A DNA stretch of 64,000 bases, from NCBI GenBank assembly GCA_001692895.1, contig KV748192.1, forward strand, positions 2,414,688 to 2,478,687, written 5' to 3'. The position numbers and the translations under genes were made by a program. This document shows positions 24,201 through 34,912 of the stretch, in pieces. Each line of letters begins with the position of its first letter. Within the stretch, counting starts at the first letter, position 1. The notes under the pieces are model-generated. The model was given only the letters and a program-made list of their open reading frames with translations. It was not told where the DNA came from and did not search any database. This DNA is from Cenococcum geophilum 1.58 (Eukaryota; Ascomycota; Dothideomycetes; Gloniales; Gloniaceae).

Positions 24201-25241
24201 GAGCTTATTCTATAATATAGGGAGTAAGATATTTATTATTTGTTTTCCTTCTTCCATTTTAAAGCCTTTGGCATAGTCTAGCCGTCGTGACGGTCTATTA
24301 GTAGGGTTGTTTTCCCCTAGCTTATATTTAATCTTAAAATTAAATTAGGTAAGCTCCTCTACCTATCTAGCTTATTAAGGTGTAAGCTTCTTTATAGTTA
24401 TAAAGTAGCGTAAATTATAGTAATCTAAGAGTATACGAGTGGTATAGCTCGCGTACTCAAGGTAGTATCGCCACTATTTAAAGTAATTAACTATAGCCAG
24501 CAGTTCCTTATCGTGGGTATAATACCTAACTTTAGGTCCCTGGAATTTTCTACTATAAAATGCTACTAGTCTTTAATGGAGCTAGGTAGCGTCCGGATGC
24601 CTATTAGGTTATAGTAGGATACTAATAAGGGTAAAATTTAATATATTAGTAATTATTATTAATGGCTAATCTAGGTTAAAATGCCGTAGCAATAGAGCTT
24701 TTATAAACTTTGCGCGAAGTTTTTAAAAGGCCTCCTAAATCTTTCTGGGCTATAACTATAGCTTATACTATTTAGTTAGTCCCTTCTTAGTTTTCTTCCT
24801 TGCCGCCTTTAAGCTTTTTACTCCTTAGGTTAGGTTTTAGAAAGCTTCCGCAATATAGTTAGATAGGTATTAGGTAACGTCCAAGTAGTTATAAATAAAG
24901 CGCCTATAGAAATTGGCAAAGCCTAGGAATACTTAAATATCCTAGTAGCTTTTTAGCTCCGGCTACTCCTAGATTATCTACACCCGTATTAGGTTTATAA
25001 CTATACCTATAGGCGTTATAATATAACCTAGGAACTTGACCTACTTAGTGTTAAAGATATACTTTAATACCTTAGCGTAGAGGCTCTAATTATCTAAACG
25101 TTCCAGCACTTCGCGGATATATTACTTATGTTAGTCCTTGTCTTCTAAGTAGATTAAGATATTATCTAAATAGACGACGTATATGCGGTTAACTAGTCCC
25201 CCTAAGGCTCTGTAAATATACAATTAGAATGTTATAGGCGT
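21220..25241 (-). pseudogene. Gypsy B2 pol, second part: RT end, RNase H, integrase, chromodomain (broken, split by LINE-3)
   Basis: Minus strand. The RT end and 'FLGFANFYRRFI' lie near 24910. RNase H at ~24600-24290 has 'KELLAIVNYFKQWRYYLEYA' and 'PSRRLDY'. Integrase covers ~24000-22934 and continues at 21883. Its core near 23150-23000 shows an 'IDG*TE' block followed by 'LLPYAEYAYN', matching the ETDGQTER and LAEFAYN signatures. The SH3-like 'VGDEVLLHLTNIKTR' (~21690) is followed by a chromodomain-like stretch ending 'EPEDHLNYCKDIL' (~21330). The chromodomain tethers integration complexes to histone marks in known chromoviruses. In-frame stops are many. Confidence 0.87.
21897..22920 (-). 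mobile_element. LINE-3: 5'-truncated non-LTR element in the B2 integrase
   Basis: The 1.02-kb insert has a repeated TTA/TAA 3' end at 21897-21912 and is flanked by a 13-bp repeat TTGAGTATATTAT (21884-21896 and 22921-22933). Removing it restores the B2 integrase. Its 3' sequence next to the TAA repeat resembles LINE-1 and LINE-2 (the GCTTAACGTC-type end and a nearby 'ccactgct' stretch) but is clearly another subfamily. It is only lightly hit by RIP and retains GC-rich stretches. No ORF is recognisable: it is 3' UTR, or too short for RT. Confidence 0.87.
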
Positions 25242-25246
25242 ATTAG

Positions 25247-25450
25247 TATTACGGAACGCCGCCGTAGGAGCCTCTATAGGAGACTCCCTAGCGGAACCCC
25301 GTGCCCCCGCGTACGCTTCGCGTACAGCTTACGTCAGCCACGCGTAGTATATCACCTTCCTACGCCCTCGATCCTTACGATCGATCGCGCAACGTCTTAT
25401 AGACTCCTTGAATATATACGTCTTGTAGCCATTACCCGCGTCCCGTGACA
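25247..25450 (+). repeat. 5' LTR of Gypsy C (204 bp)
   Basis: It starts TATTACGGAACG (family TGTCACGG) and ends CCCGTGACA. TATA-like TATAT at 25348-25352 is followed 39 bp later by GCGCAACGT (25387-25395), the presumed transcript start. The ends resemble those of Gypsy A. Confidence 0.93.
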
Positions 25451-25452
25451 TT

Positions 25453-25461
25453 ACGTTACGC
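25453..25461 (+). promoter_or_regulatory. Candidate self-primer binding site of Gypsy C
   Basis: ACGTTACGC, two bases after the 5' LTR, is the exact reverse complement of GCGTAACGT in the 3' LTR (~42456-42464) and differs by one transition from the complement of GCGCAACGT in the 5' LTR. It has the same layout as Gypsy A, as known in Tf1. No tRNA-complementary TGG is seen. Confidence 0.55.
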
Positions 25462-25599
25462 CTTTTTTTTTACAGACACCTAGCCTACGACCAATTCTAC
25501 GTCTCTACGATACTGCAGGCGCTACTAGAAGCAGCGTGTCTATAAGCAACCTTTGCACTATAATAGTAAGACGATATTCCTTACTAACCACTATATTAA

Positions 25600-27300
25600 G
25601 CCTAAAGAGCAACCTAATACCCCGACCCAACCTATAACGCCAATTAATCCCAGGAGAATTTAATTTATTAACCCTAGCCTTAACCCCTAAGGGTAAGCCT
25701 AGCGGCTTAGAAGAGTTATAGTTACGAGTACCCCCGAGTACCTATCACTGCCTTAAAGATAATAAGAGTTAACCAGCCTAGTAGGATAGGTACACCCCTA
25801 TTGGTATAGGTGGCCACAGTAATAACCTTAACGAGATAGACACCGGCGATATCTTATCCTTTATTAATTACATAGCCACGGAAAAGCAACTAGAAGGGCA
25901 GCTACCTATTAAGATCGAAATACGAGACGCCGAGATGTTTGTATAAATGGTAGTATAAGAACCTAATAAATACTACTACCTTTTATAGAACTACCACCTA
26001 AAGCTTACACGAGCTGAACTGCGTACTGCCTAGGATTATAATATTATCTAAGACTTATAAGCTAGTAAGGCACTTACTAATAACACACGCTAAGAGACTA
26101 AAGATGACCTCAGCATATCTAAGCGCGACGTTTAACGATTAAAGAAAGCTAAGATTGTACTTATTGCCTAGGTTACTAAGAAGGAGGGTATAATTAAATA
26201 CCTATAGTCTTAGCTTAACGAGCACATCCGTAACGATGCTGAGTACCTTTTTACTACATACTACACCACCTAAGTCTCTATGCCTCCGGCAACCTTACCT
26301 ACCTAACACTTAGTTAAAAGTCAGCGTTAAGCAGCTTTACCTAATAGGGACGATCCCTATAACAGCGACCGAACTTAAGCTATAATTATAGGGTCTAATA
26401 TATGATACCCCGATCCCCTAGTCTTTAAAGGAGACCGCAAGGAATACAGCTACTGGAAGATGTAAATCTATAAGAAACTAACCTAGAGCGCCTACCTCTT
26501 TCCTAGGGAGGATACTAAGATTAGTTATATTACCGGGCGTATAAAGGGTACCCTATTTAATAGACTCTTCGCCTAGTAGGAGACCAATGGCCCCTAGAAG
26601 TGGTAGTCCTACTATAAGGTCCTCGACGATCTTAACTTAATGTATCGCGACCACGACCTAGTGGCCACTAGTTAAGCCAAACTACGCGCTCTAAAGATGA
26701 GTCCTACTAAGTCATTTAATAAGTTCTATGTTAAGTTTTAGGAATACACTAGAGTCCTCTTCTAAGACGATGCTAAAGACTAGGAAGGCCTTCTTAAAAA
26801 GGTCACCTATTGTCTTAGTTACGCTGCCGCTAGTTATAATTACAATGATATTTATAGTATGGTGGCAGCCCTACTGAAGATTAAACGACGGCTAAATTAG
26901 ATCTTTACTGCTAACCCTCGCCTAAAGGCTCCTATATAAAAGCCCTTTGGGCCAACTACACCTATATATACTAGGTTACTAACGCCTACTACTAATACTA
27001 TTACCGGAGCCAATATTAACCTCTCTATACTAACCTTCCTATGTAAACTCCTAGACGGAGAGCGTAAGCTACTTTAGAAGCTAGGGCGCTGCTATAGATG
27101 CTGTTAAGAAGGCTGTTATCGCGAAAACCTGAACTGCCTAATAGCTAGGTTTAGTAATCGCCGCCTAATACCTAACTTTATACCTCGAACACCGAATACC
27201 TTACTATATACCGTTACCGTATAAGATAAAGAAGCAGCAGCAGTGGAAGTAGCAGGAAATGCTTAGTTCTAGCCCTAAGTCGCGAGCTAGGACACCCTAA
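25600..27300 (+). pseudogene. Gypsy C gag (broken)
   Basis: The plus-strand frame runs over ~25620-27230 with scattered stops at Gln and Trp codons. Near 27088-27140 there is a Cys-rich stretch 'CYRCC' followed by 'GCYRENLNC', resembling the CCHC knuckle of nucleocapsid. A2 is inserted just after it, before the protease. The remainder has no motif I can name, as usual for gag. Confidence 0.7.
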
Positions 27301-27314
27301 TAATAGAGGGATCT

Positions 27315-27657
27315 TATTACGGAGTGAGTATAGGCGGCGATAATATATAGCAAGGTAGATATTATTAAGCTATGTACATAAACTGTATAAGGAGGTCAAG
27401 ACGTTGCGTAAGGAAAGAAGGTAGGGTATATATTGTTGACTTAGTTGCTTAGTTAATACGTACATAGGCAGAATAGGGTTTAGGTCGTAGTCCTAGCAGA
27501 ACTTAGTAGAATTTGGTAGAACTTAGCAGAATATGGAAGAATGCCGTAGATTGCCGTTAGATTGCCATTAGATTGCCATTCTACGGTTAGTCTCTAATTG
27601 CTAAGTTAGTAGAAATAGGTAGATGTATACAAGGTGTTACGGGGGTGTCCCGTAACA
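27315..27657 (-). repeat. 3' LTR of Gypsy A2 (343 bp)
   Basis: Ends TATTACGGAG at left and CCCGTAACA at right in plus-strand reading, then a C-run that is the polypurine tract on the coding strand (27659-27670). Shorter than its partner LTR by about 16 bp; a deletion lies in the pyrimidine-rich part around 27420. Confidence 0.92.
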
Positions 27658-27689
27658 GTACCCCCCCTTTAAACTCGAGCTTCTATAAG

Positions 27690-30177
27690 ATGGGGCTGTA
27701 GTAGTTCTAGGTAGAGTTTGTAAAAGTCTTTTATGGCTTATATAAGTCCTATAGAGTTAACGGGTTCCTATAAGGACTTAGTAAAGCCTCTCCATTTTAT
27801 AAGATATATATATTAGCGTTTCCGTTTATTATACTTAATATCGTTAATTCTTTTAATAAAGTACTCGTTCTCACTATCTACTTTAACTAGTAGGGGAGGT
27901 TCTTATATCTATTTAGATAGGGCGTCTAATATAGGGGTAGTAGGGCGGAGGACTGACGTATAGAATATGGGGTGGATTTTAACCGTATTAGGGAGCTTCA
28001 GTTAGTAGGTATAAGGAGAGATAACCTTTTCAACCTTATAAGGACCAGTGTTCTTCCAATTAAGTTTCTTAATAGGTTATTTCGTGTTTAGATTTCTTAT
28101 ATCTAGCCAAATAAAATTACTAATTTAGTAGGCTAGTGCTAGGGTTTGTTTCTTATTCACTACGGCTTTATAGATAGATTAAGCCTATATTATCTTATCA
28201 GTAAAGAACTATTATAGTTCCTCTATCTTCTCTATAAATTTATTTACTTTTATAACTTATAAGGCGTAATAAGCGGGGTAAGGAATATTACTAAAGGGTT
28301 TAAAACCTATTTGTAGGTGCTAGCTGTAATTAGCTAGGAATAGGGAGACTTTCATGGTTTCTAAGACGGAATTATTTATAGTAAACTCGGCGAATACAAG
28401 CCAGTTAATCCAGTTATCCTATAAATACGACGTGTATATCCAAATATACTATTCTATTATAGCATTTACGCGTTCTATTTAGCCATCTATTTCTAGGTAA
28501 TACGTAGTAGATAATAGTACTTTATTACGGAGTTAAGTAGTTAGCTCTTTCTAAAATGCTAAGATAAACTAGCTGCCTTTATTGGAGATAATTGTTTTAG
28601 GGAGTTTATAGAGTTTCTATATATAATCTAGGAATAGTTGGGCAACGGCAGGTGTTAATATATTAGGGCAGGTGATTAAGTATCTTATTTTAGATAGTTG
28701 GTCTATAACTACTATAATGTTTATACAGCCTTTACTCTTAGGAAGGTTAATAATAAAGTTAATTAAGATACCCTTCTATCTTCGGTCCGGAATAGGCAGT
28801 GGCTTTAAAAGGCCGTTATACGTCTTATATAAGGCCTTAGCTTATTAGCAGGTGTAATAGCTAAAGACGTACCTTCGTGTTATATTATACATATTTAGCT
28901 AATAATACTCCTATTAGAGTAGTTCTAGGGTCTTTTCTTAGCCTAGGTAGCTAGCAACAGGTAGATTATATACATGTTTAAGGAGTTTAAGCTTAAGCTT
29001 ATCGTAATTTAGGATAACTAGACGGTTTTAATAATATAAGCGGTTTCTATAGGCTTTATATTTACTTAGAGAAATCTTTTTAAAGCGTCTAATACTATCT
29101 TGCATTAGCTTAAGCATCTCTTAAATAAACTTATTATTTAGGTATTCATTACCTATAATCTATTTAATTAATTAATTAGTTATTTTAAGAACGTATACTA
29201 TAAGATCTTTAGTAGGAGGGTTAAATAGTTTAGGGCGAAGTAGGGTCTAATTTCGGTAAGAGCGCGCTTCTTCTAGGGCTGGCGCATATTATAAGCATTA
29301 GGTTAGGGTATTAGGCTTCTAGCCTTAAACGCCTAGGCGGTATATAATTAAGAATTAGAAATAAGACAGATATTCTAACTAATAGGCCTAACGATAACTT
29401 AGCTGTTTTATAGTTGTGAAGTACTATAGGTTTTTATAGTCGCTAAGGACCTTAATTAGAAATCCAGCGCCTTCTAGTTTAGGTCGCTATTGTTTAAAAT
29501 ATCTAATAATAGCTAATAATTCCTTATTGTAGATCTCGTAGTTATATTTAGCTAGACTTAGTTATTTTAAAAAGTATGCTATAGGGTATAATACTCCATC
29601 CTCATTATATTAAGATAGGATGCCTCTAATAACGTGGTTAGATAAGTCAGCTTTTATAACACTTATTTAGTTTAGGTTAAAGTATTAAAGTACGGGCGCA
29701 GTAGTAAACATAACCTTTAGATAGGTAAAGGCCTTCTTATATTCCTTGTTAAAGATAAAAACTTTATCCTTTTAGGTTAAAGCTATAAGGGGTAAAGCTA
29801 GGGCGGAAAAGTTATTAATAAACCGTTAGTAGAAATTAGTAAATCCTATAAAGGCTCTTACGTCCTTAACGTTCTTAGGTTCTTACTAGTTTACAATTAC
29901 TTTAATTTTCTTTAGGTCTATTTATATACCGTTTATAAAAATAAGGAGTTTAAGGTATAGGACTTCTATTTTATAGAACTCGCATTTATCTATATCTAAT
30001 TGTAGACTAGCTCCGTGCAGGGCTTATAGAATAAGGTTAACGTATTTCTAATATTCGGTTAGGTTATTACTATATATTAGGATGTCGTTAATATAAGCAG
30101 TATAGAAAATATCTAGGTAGGGGCGTAGGGTATTATTTATATAATGTTAAAACAAGCTCAGAGCGTTTATAAGGCCA
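27690..30177 (-). pseudogene. Gypsy A2 pol, 3' part: RT end, RNase H, integrase, chromodomain (broken)
   Basis: Colinear with 6600-9110 of A1 on the minus strand. The RT catalytic box is at ~30068-30080 (YIND); the RNase H region is ~29780-29280; integrase is ~29050-28100; the chromodomain-like end is ~27900-27720. There are stops throughout. It ends at the LINE-2 junction inside the 'PFGLINAL' region of RT. Confidence 0.87.
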
Positions 30178-30659
30178 AAGGGTATTATTAATAATAATAA
30201 TTCATTGCTTAACGTCCGATTTGGATCCCTATTGGGCCCACGCGGACTACTCCTTATTTATATATAGGGAGAAAACTCTATTTAAGAAAAATAAGAAAAC
30301 CCCGTAATCTATCTCCCCGCCTTTTAGGACTCGCCTACTTAGCGCCTATAAGTCGCCTATAGTGCTCTACTACCTTACTATTTAACCTCCTTAGGAACCA
30401 CTGCTGCCGTAATAAGCCTACGGACGCGCTAGTATTATAAACTATTACTCTACTACTATAGAGTTACTAGGGGGCACCTACTGCTTACCCCCTTGCCTTT
30501 TATTACCATTTCCCTTATAACCTAGAACTAATTTAGCATATTTTAACTAATAAGCCACTAGGTGACCGCCTTAAGGCCTTTTTATATTAAGAGCAGTGTA
30601 TTATAGTTCTCTATACCAGCTACTAAGAGCATTATTTCTTAATTAATGCGTAGGGGGCA

Positions 30660-32484
30660 TAGCAGTATTACGTGTTTTAGTATCTGTCTTAGCCAGCCAT
30701 ATTCGCATCTCGGGCTACCTACTAGGACACCCACCCAGTAAAGCCAATCTTTTAGTCCTATTATTCCTATTCTTAAAAGTATTGCTATTATATTTTCTGC
30801 CTTTATTAGGCCTTCTCGGAGCCCTTAAGTATTTACCCCCTATGGCGTTAACTATGCTATAGCTTAGGTTTATCTTACCTAAGTCAGCCTCTATACCTTT
30901 AACTCCTATTTACCTCTCCAGCGTTAGTCTAACCAGTATTATATTGCGGTAGATGGTTTTCCAGCGTTTTTACATATTCTACTTTAGCTCCTTTCTCTGT
31001 CTTACTGTTATCTTTACTAACCTCTTACACGTTTCCCTTTCTTCTCTATATAGGCCTAGGCCCTAAAGCGGTACTATTCTTCTTCTACTTTCTTTACCTG
31101 TTTCTCTAATATCTCTTTCCTACTTTAGGGTTATTGGTTTGTTCTCCTATGGGGCACCCTAGGGTCCCTCTATAGTTTACTTAGGCGTGTCTTAATGTAC
31201 TTTATAATATTAGAGTTATATTTATTTTACGTTTTTTATATTACAGCGGCTTTAATATGTAACTATAGGGGGGGAATATTAGATTCCTTCTTAAGCAGTA
31301 CTATAGCCGTTTGCTTATACCCGCCTATAATACTCTAAAGGTAGGCTATCTAGACCTTTTGAAGTAGTTTAAGGAGTAATTTAGGGGGGCCCTTTTTAGT
31401 TTCTCCAATGGCCTAAATACTGGATCTATATATTATAGTTAGCCGGACAACTGCTATATATAGTAGGCGTAACCTCTAGAAGCATGGACCCTATATAGAA
31501 TTGATAATTCTAGATAAAGCGATAAACTATACTTAGCCTTTACGGGCCGCTTGCGCTATATATGCGCTCTACCGGAGCTTGCTATCTACCTATACTCCTA
31601 ATACCCTTAGGCCCTAAACTAGTTAACCCTTAAAGCCTTAAATGCAAATTATATGCTAGGGATCTATAGATTGGTTGCGTTTTCTTATAAAATAGATTAG
31701 CTAGTATTTCTCTAGTAAGAATTAGACTCTATAACGTTTTACCTATTCTATATAAGTGTTATAGGCTTTCTTTAGTATTCTATAATTCTCTGCGGCTATT
31801 AGCCCGTATATAATTAGGTTTGTGTCGTTAACAAAGCCTATCCCCTAGGTCACCCCTTCCTTAAAGAAGTTAAGTAGGTTGCTTATAAAGAAAAGGAAGA
31901 GTATAGGCAAGAGGGGTAATCCTTGTGGTATTCCTATTATAACTATAATAGGGGGGCTCTAGTATCCGCTAAAGACCAGTAATATTTCTTTCTGGCCTGT
32001 AAACCCTTAGATAAATTATATAATCTATTCTAGGAAGCCCTTTGCCCTAAGGATATATAGGAGACGCTTGTAGGGTATATTATTGTAGGCACCACTGATA
32101 TCTAGGCTAAGCATTAATACTGCGAAGTCCTTTCGCATCGCCTATACAGATTTAATAGTGGTAGCGAGTAGCGTAAGTGCTGATAGTGTTAAGCGGTTCT
32201 TTCTTGCCCCTATTTGGCTTTATAGTAGTAGGGCGTATTCCTNNNCCGTNTCTGCTATNNNNTCCGCTATTACCCTTTCTAAGATCTTACTAAGGGTGTT
32301 TTCTAAGGCAATAGGGCGGTAGCTTCCTGGGATTAAGTAATCTGCTTTGCCTTCTTTTTATAGAATAACCGTCGTTATAGATCTTCCGAGTCGCGGGTAG
32401 TAGCCTATAGCAAAGTATACTCTAGCTATATCTATAAGCCAAGGTACTATAAGTGGCCTACAGGTTTTTAGGGCCTTATTTAGA
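30660..32484 (-). pseudogene. LINE-2 reverse transcriptase and C-terminal zinc knuckle (5'-deleted)
   Basis: On the minus strand it starts abruptly in the region equal to LINE-1 ~9640 ('LNKALKTC') and continues through RT to the catalytic box GFVNDTN at 31838-31818, with the first Asp changed to Asn. The C-terminal 'YPLGHPP'-like region is antisense near 30700. It lacks the endonuclease. Otherwise colinear with LINE-1 and of similar decay. Confidence 0.83.
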
Positions 32485-33782
32485 CAGGTAGTTATATATT
32501 AGCTAGTAATATAGTAGAGTTTAACATACCTGCTTATCTAAGCCTCTACCCTAGTTTTCTAGTGCTTTAGTCCTAGTCTGCAAGCAGTTAGCTGCCACCA
32601 CCACTTATAAGGGAATTTCACTATTCTTTTAGATATCTTATAACGGGTTATTAGCCTAAGTACTAGTCTACCCCCTAGCAGTCTGTATAAGAGTCTCCTC
32701 CTAGAGTTAGTACGCTTTTATATAGCTTAGGAGCCTTCCATAGCCTCTAGTTTCACGCCTTTTCTATTATTTCCGCCGGTATAGGCATAAGCTGCCATTT
32801 CTAGGGGTCGCAACTCCCATCTTACGCGCCTACTAGCATAATCCTGTAAAGGCGTTATGGCTGCATCCTGTAATACAGACTTAGGCGCACTTTCTATAGT
32901 TAGGCCTAGCCAAAACCTTTCTGCCTAAGTAACTCCTATTTACTCCTTAAGCATATCTCGCTAGCGTACTACCCTAGAGACGGACGGTTCCGTCTATTAA
33001 TATACTAACACGCGCATCCGTTCTCTTAAGCTACGTAGTAGTCTCTTTAGCTAGGACGTAATCCTACCTGCCTACTAGGTGCACTAAGGGTTAGAGCTTA
33101 GCTAAGGGGTAAGGTCCTTAGAGCTAGTAGTAGCAGATAGTTATATATTAGCTAGTAATATAGTAGAGTTTAATATACCTACTTATTTAAGCCTCTACCC
33201 TAGTTTTCTAGTGCTTTAGTCCTAGTCTATAAGCAGTTAACTGCTACCACCACTTATATAGGGAATTTCACCATTCTTTTGGATATCTTATAACGGGTTA
33301 TTAGCCTAAGTACTAGTCTGCCCCCTAGCAGTCTGTATAAAAGTCTCCTCCTAGAGTTAGTACGCTTTTACACAGCTTAGGAGCCTTCTATAGCCTCTAG
33401 TTTTACGCCTTTTCCATTATTTCCGCTGGTATAGGCATAAGCTACCATTTCTAGGGGTTGTAACTCCCGTCTTACGCGCCTACTGGCGTAATCCTATAAA
33501 GGCATCGTGGCTGCATCCTATAATGCAGACTTAGGCGCACTTTCTATAGTTAGGCCTAGCCAAAACCTTCCTACCTAAGTAACTCCTGTTTGCTCCTTAA
33601 GCATATCTCACTAGTATACCGCCCTAAAGACGGACGGTTCCGTCTATTAATATACTAATACGCGCATCCGTTCTCTTAAGCCATATAGTAGTCTCTCTAG
33701 CTAGGACGTAATCCTGCCTGCCTACTAGGTGCACTAAGGGTTAGAGCCTAGCTAAGGGGTAAGGTCCTTAGAGCCAGTAGTA
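32485..33782 (-). repeat. 649-bp tandem duplication inside LINE-2
   Basis: 32485-33133 and 33134-33782 are direct copies with a period of 649 bp, differing mostly by transitions. The minus-strand frame shows stretches such as 'FWLGLTIESAPKSAL' and 'QPLEMVAYAYTSGNN' in both, so the unit is probably part of ORF1. The breakpoints share the short sequence AGTTATATATTAGC. Confidence 0.87.
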
Positions 33783-34898
33783 GCTACTACGCACTACGCC
33801 CCGCGGGAGGTTCCCGTTTCGCGTTGCCTATAAGAGTCTCCTTATAATAGGCCAACCGTGTCTTATAGAAGAGGGGCCGTAGAGATACTAGGTCCCGCAC
33901 TAGACAACCTACTCCCCCCTCTCCTACTAACTAAGCTTATATCCCCCCCTTTTATAAGCTGGCCTATATTTTTAACTATTAAGACCTTATCCAACTGGCC
34001 TGTGTTTCCCCTATAGCCTCCCCTATATATATATATTAAGTTACATACACTACACCTATTAAGACCCTCCTATAAGTCGCCTTATATATATGCGCATTAG
34101 GTTACGTATACTACGCCTATTAAGACCCTCCTATAAGTCACCTATAAGTCAACTAAGTTGTACGCCATGGGGCTGTTGAAGCTGGCCTATGTTTCCGCTG
34201 CCTAGAGCTTTGCCTGTGTTTCTACCTTATTAAGCTATCTAGTCGCCGTTACATCGCCGTCGTGTCGCTGTCGTATCGCTGTCATCTAGGTCGCGCGCAC
34301 CACGCCTATTAAGACCCTCTTCTAAGTCACCTAGGTGTACTGGATACTAAATAGGCCCTTATAGAGGGGCCTTAATAAGTTCTCTAGGTAGGGCCTTAAC
34401 AAGTTCTTCACGGTGGCCTTAGGGCCTTAATAAGTTTCGTATAAAGTATCTGCGATATGTTAACCTTAACAAGTTCTTATAAAAAGAGGTTCCCTACGCC
34501 CTTGCCGTATCCTCTTAGTTTTAGAGCTAGTGTAAGCCTAAGGGTGTCCTATTATACGCCTAGGGCGCGTCTATATTAACTAGCTAAATAAGGCTAGTTT
34601 TAGGCCTGGCTGTGAGCTAGGTAGTTATACGTCGGGCGGTTTTCGTATCCCAGTTTCCCTTAATGGCCCCCCTAGATGGTATGGCAGGAGCCCTAAGTAG
34701 GGGCAGTAGGACTCCTAGTGTTGTTAAGGGCGATATACGCGTCGTAGGCTCAACACCACAGAGTCGCAACACCAGCGCGCTGCGCGCGCTGCGACGGCTC
34801 TCCTTTATCGCCTCTGCACTTAGCCATCATAGGGAATGATTTCCCGATAATGTTTCCACCCGCGGCAACGTGGACGCGTGCAGTAGGGCTTTACAGGC
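33783..34898 (-). other. LINE-2 5' region with short repeats
   Basis: Direct repeats of a ~61-bp unit containing CCTATTAAGACCCTC occur at 34055 and 34116, with a third partial copy at 34305. Four 11-bp units of TCGCYGTCRTR type are at 34243-34286. GC-rich DNA at 34740-34890 includes a palindromic GCGCGCTGCGCGCGC. Such 5' repeats could be a LINE promoter region. No ORF recognised. Confidence 0.5.
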
Positions 34899-34912
34899 AA
34901 GGGTATTATTAA

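Larger units (their letters stand above)
30192..34898 (-). mobile_element. LINE-2: Tad-like element with internal deletion and duplication, in A2
   Basis: It is flanked by the 14-bp repeat AAGGGTATTATTAA (30178-30191 and 34899-34912). The 3' end on the minus strand is a TTA repeat at 30192-30200, matching LINE-1. RT and the C-terminus are present (32484 to ~30660), but the endonuclease and the start of RT are missing. In their place is a tandem duplication of 649 bp. The 5' ~1.1 kb (34898-33783) has short direct repeats and is less mutated. Ambiguous bases at 32243-32262. Confidence 0.88.
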
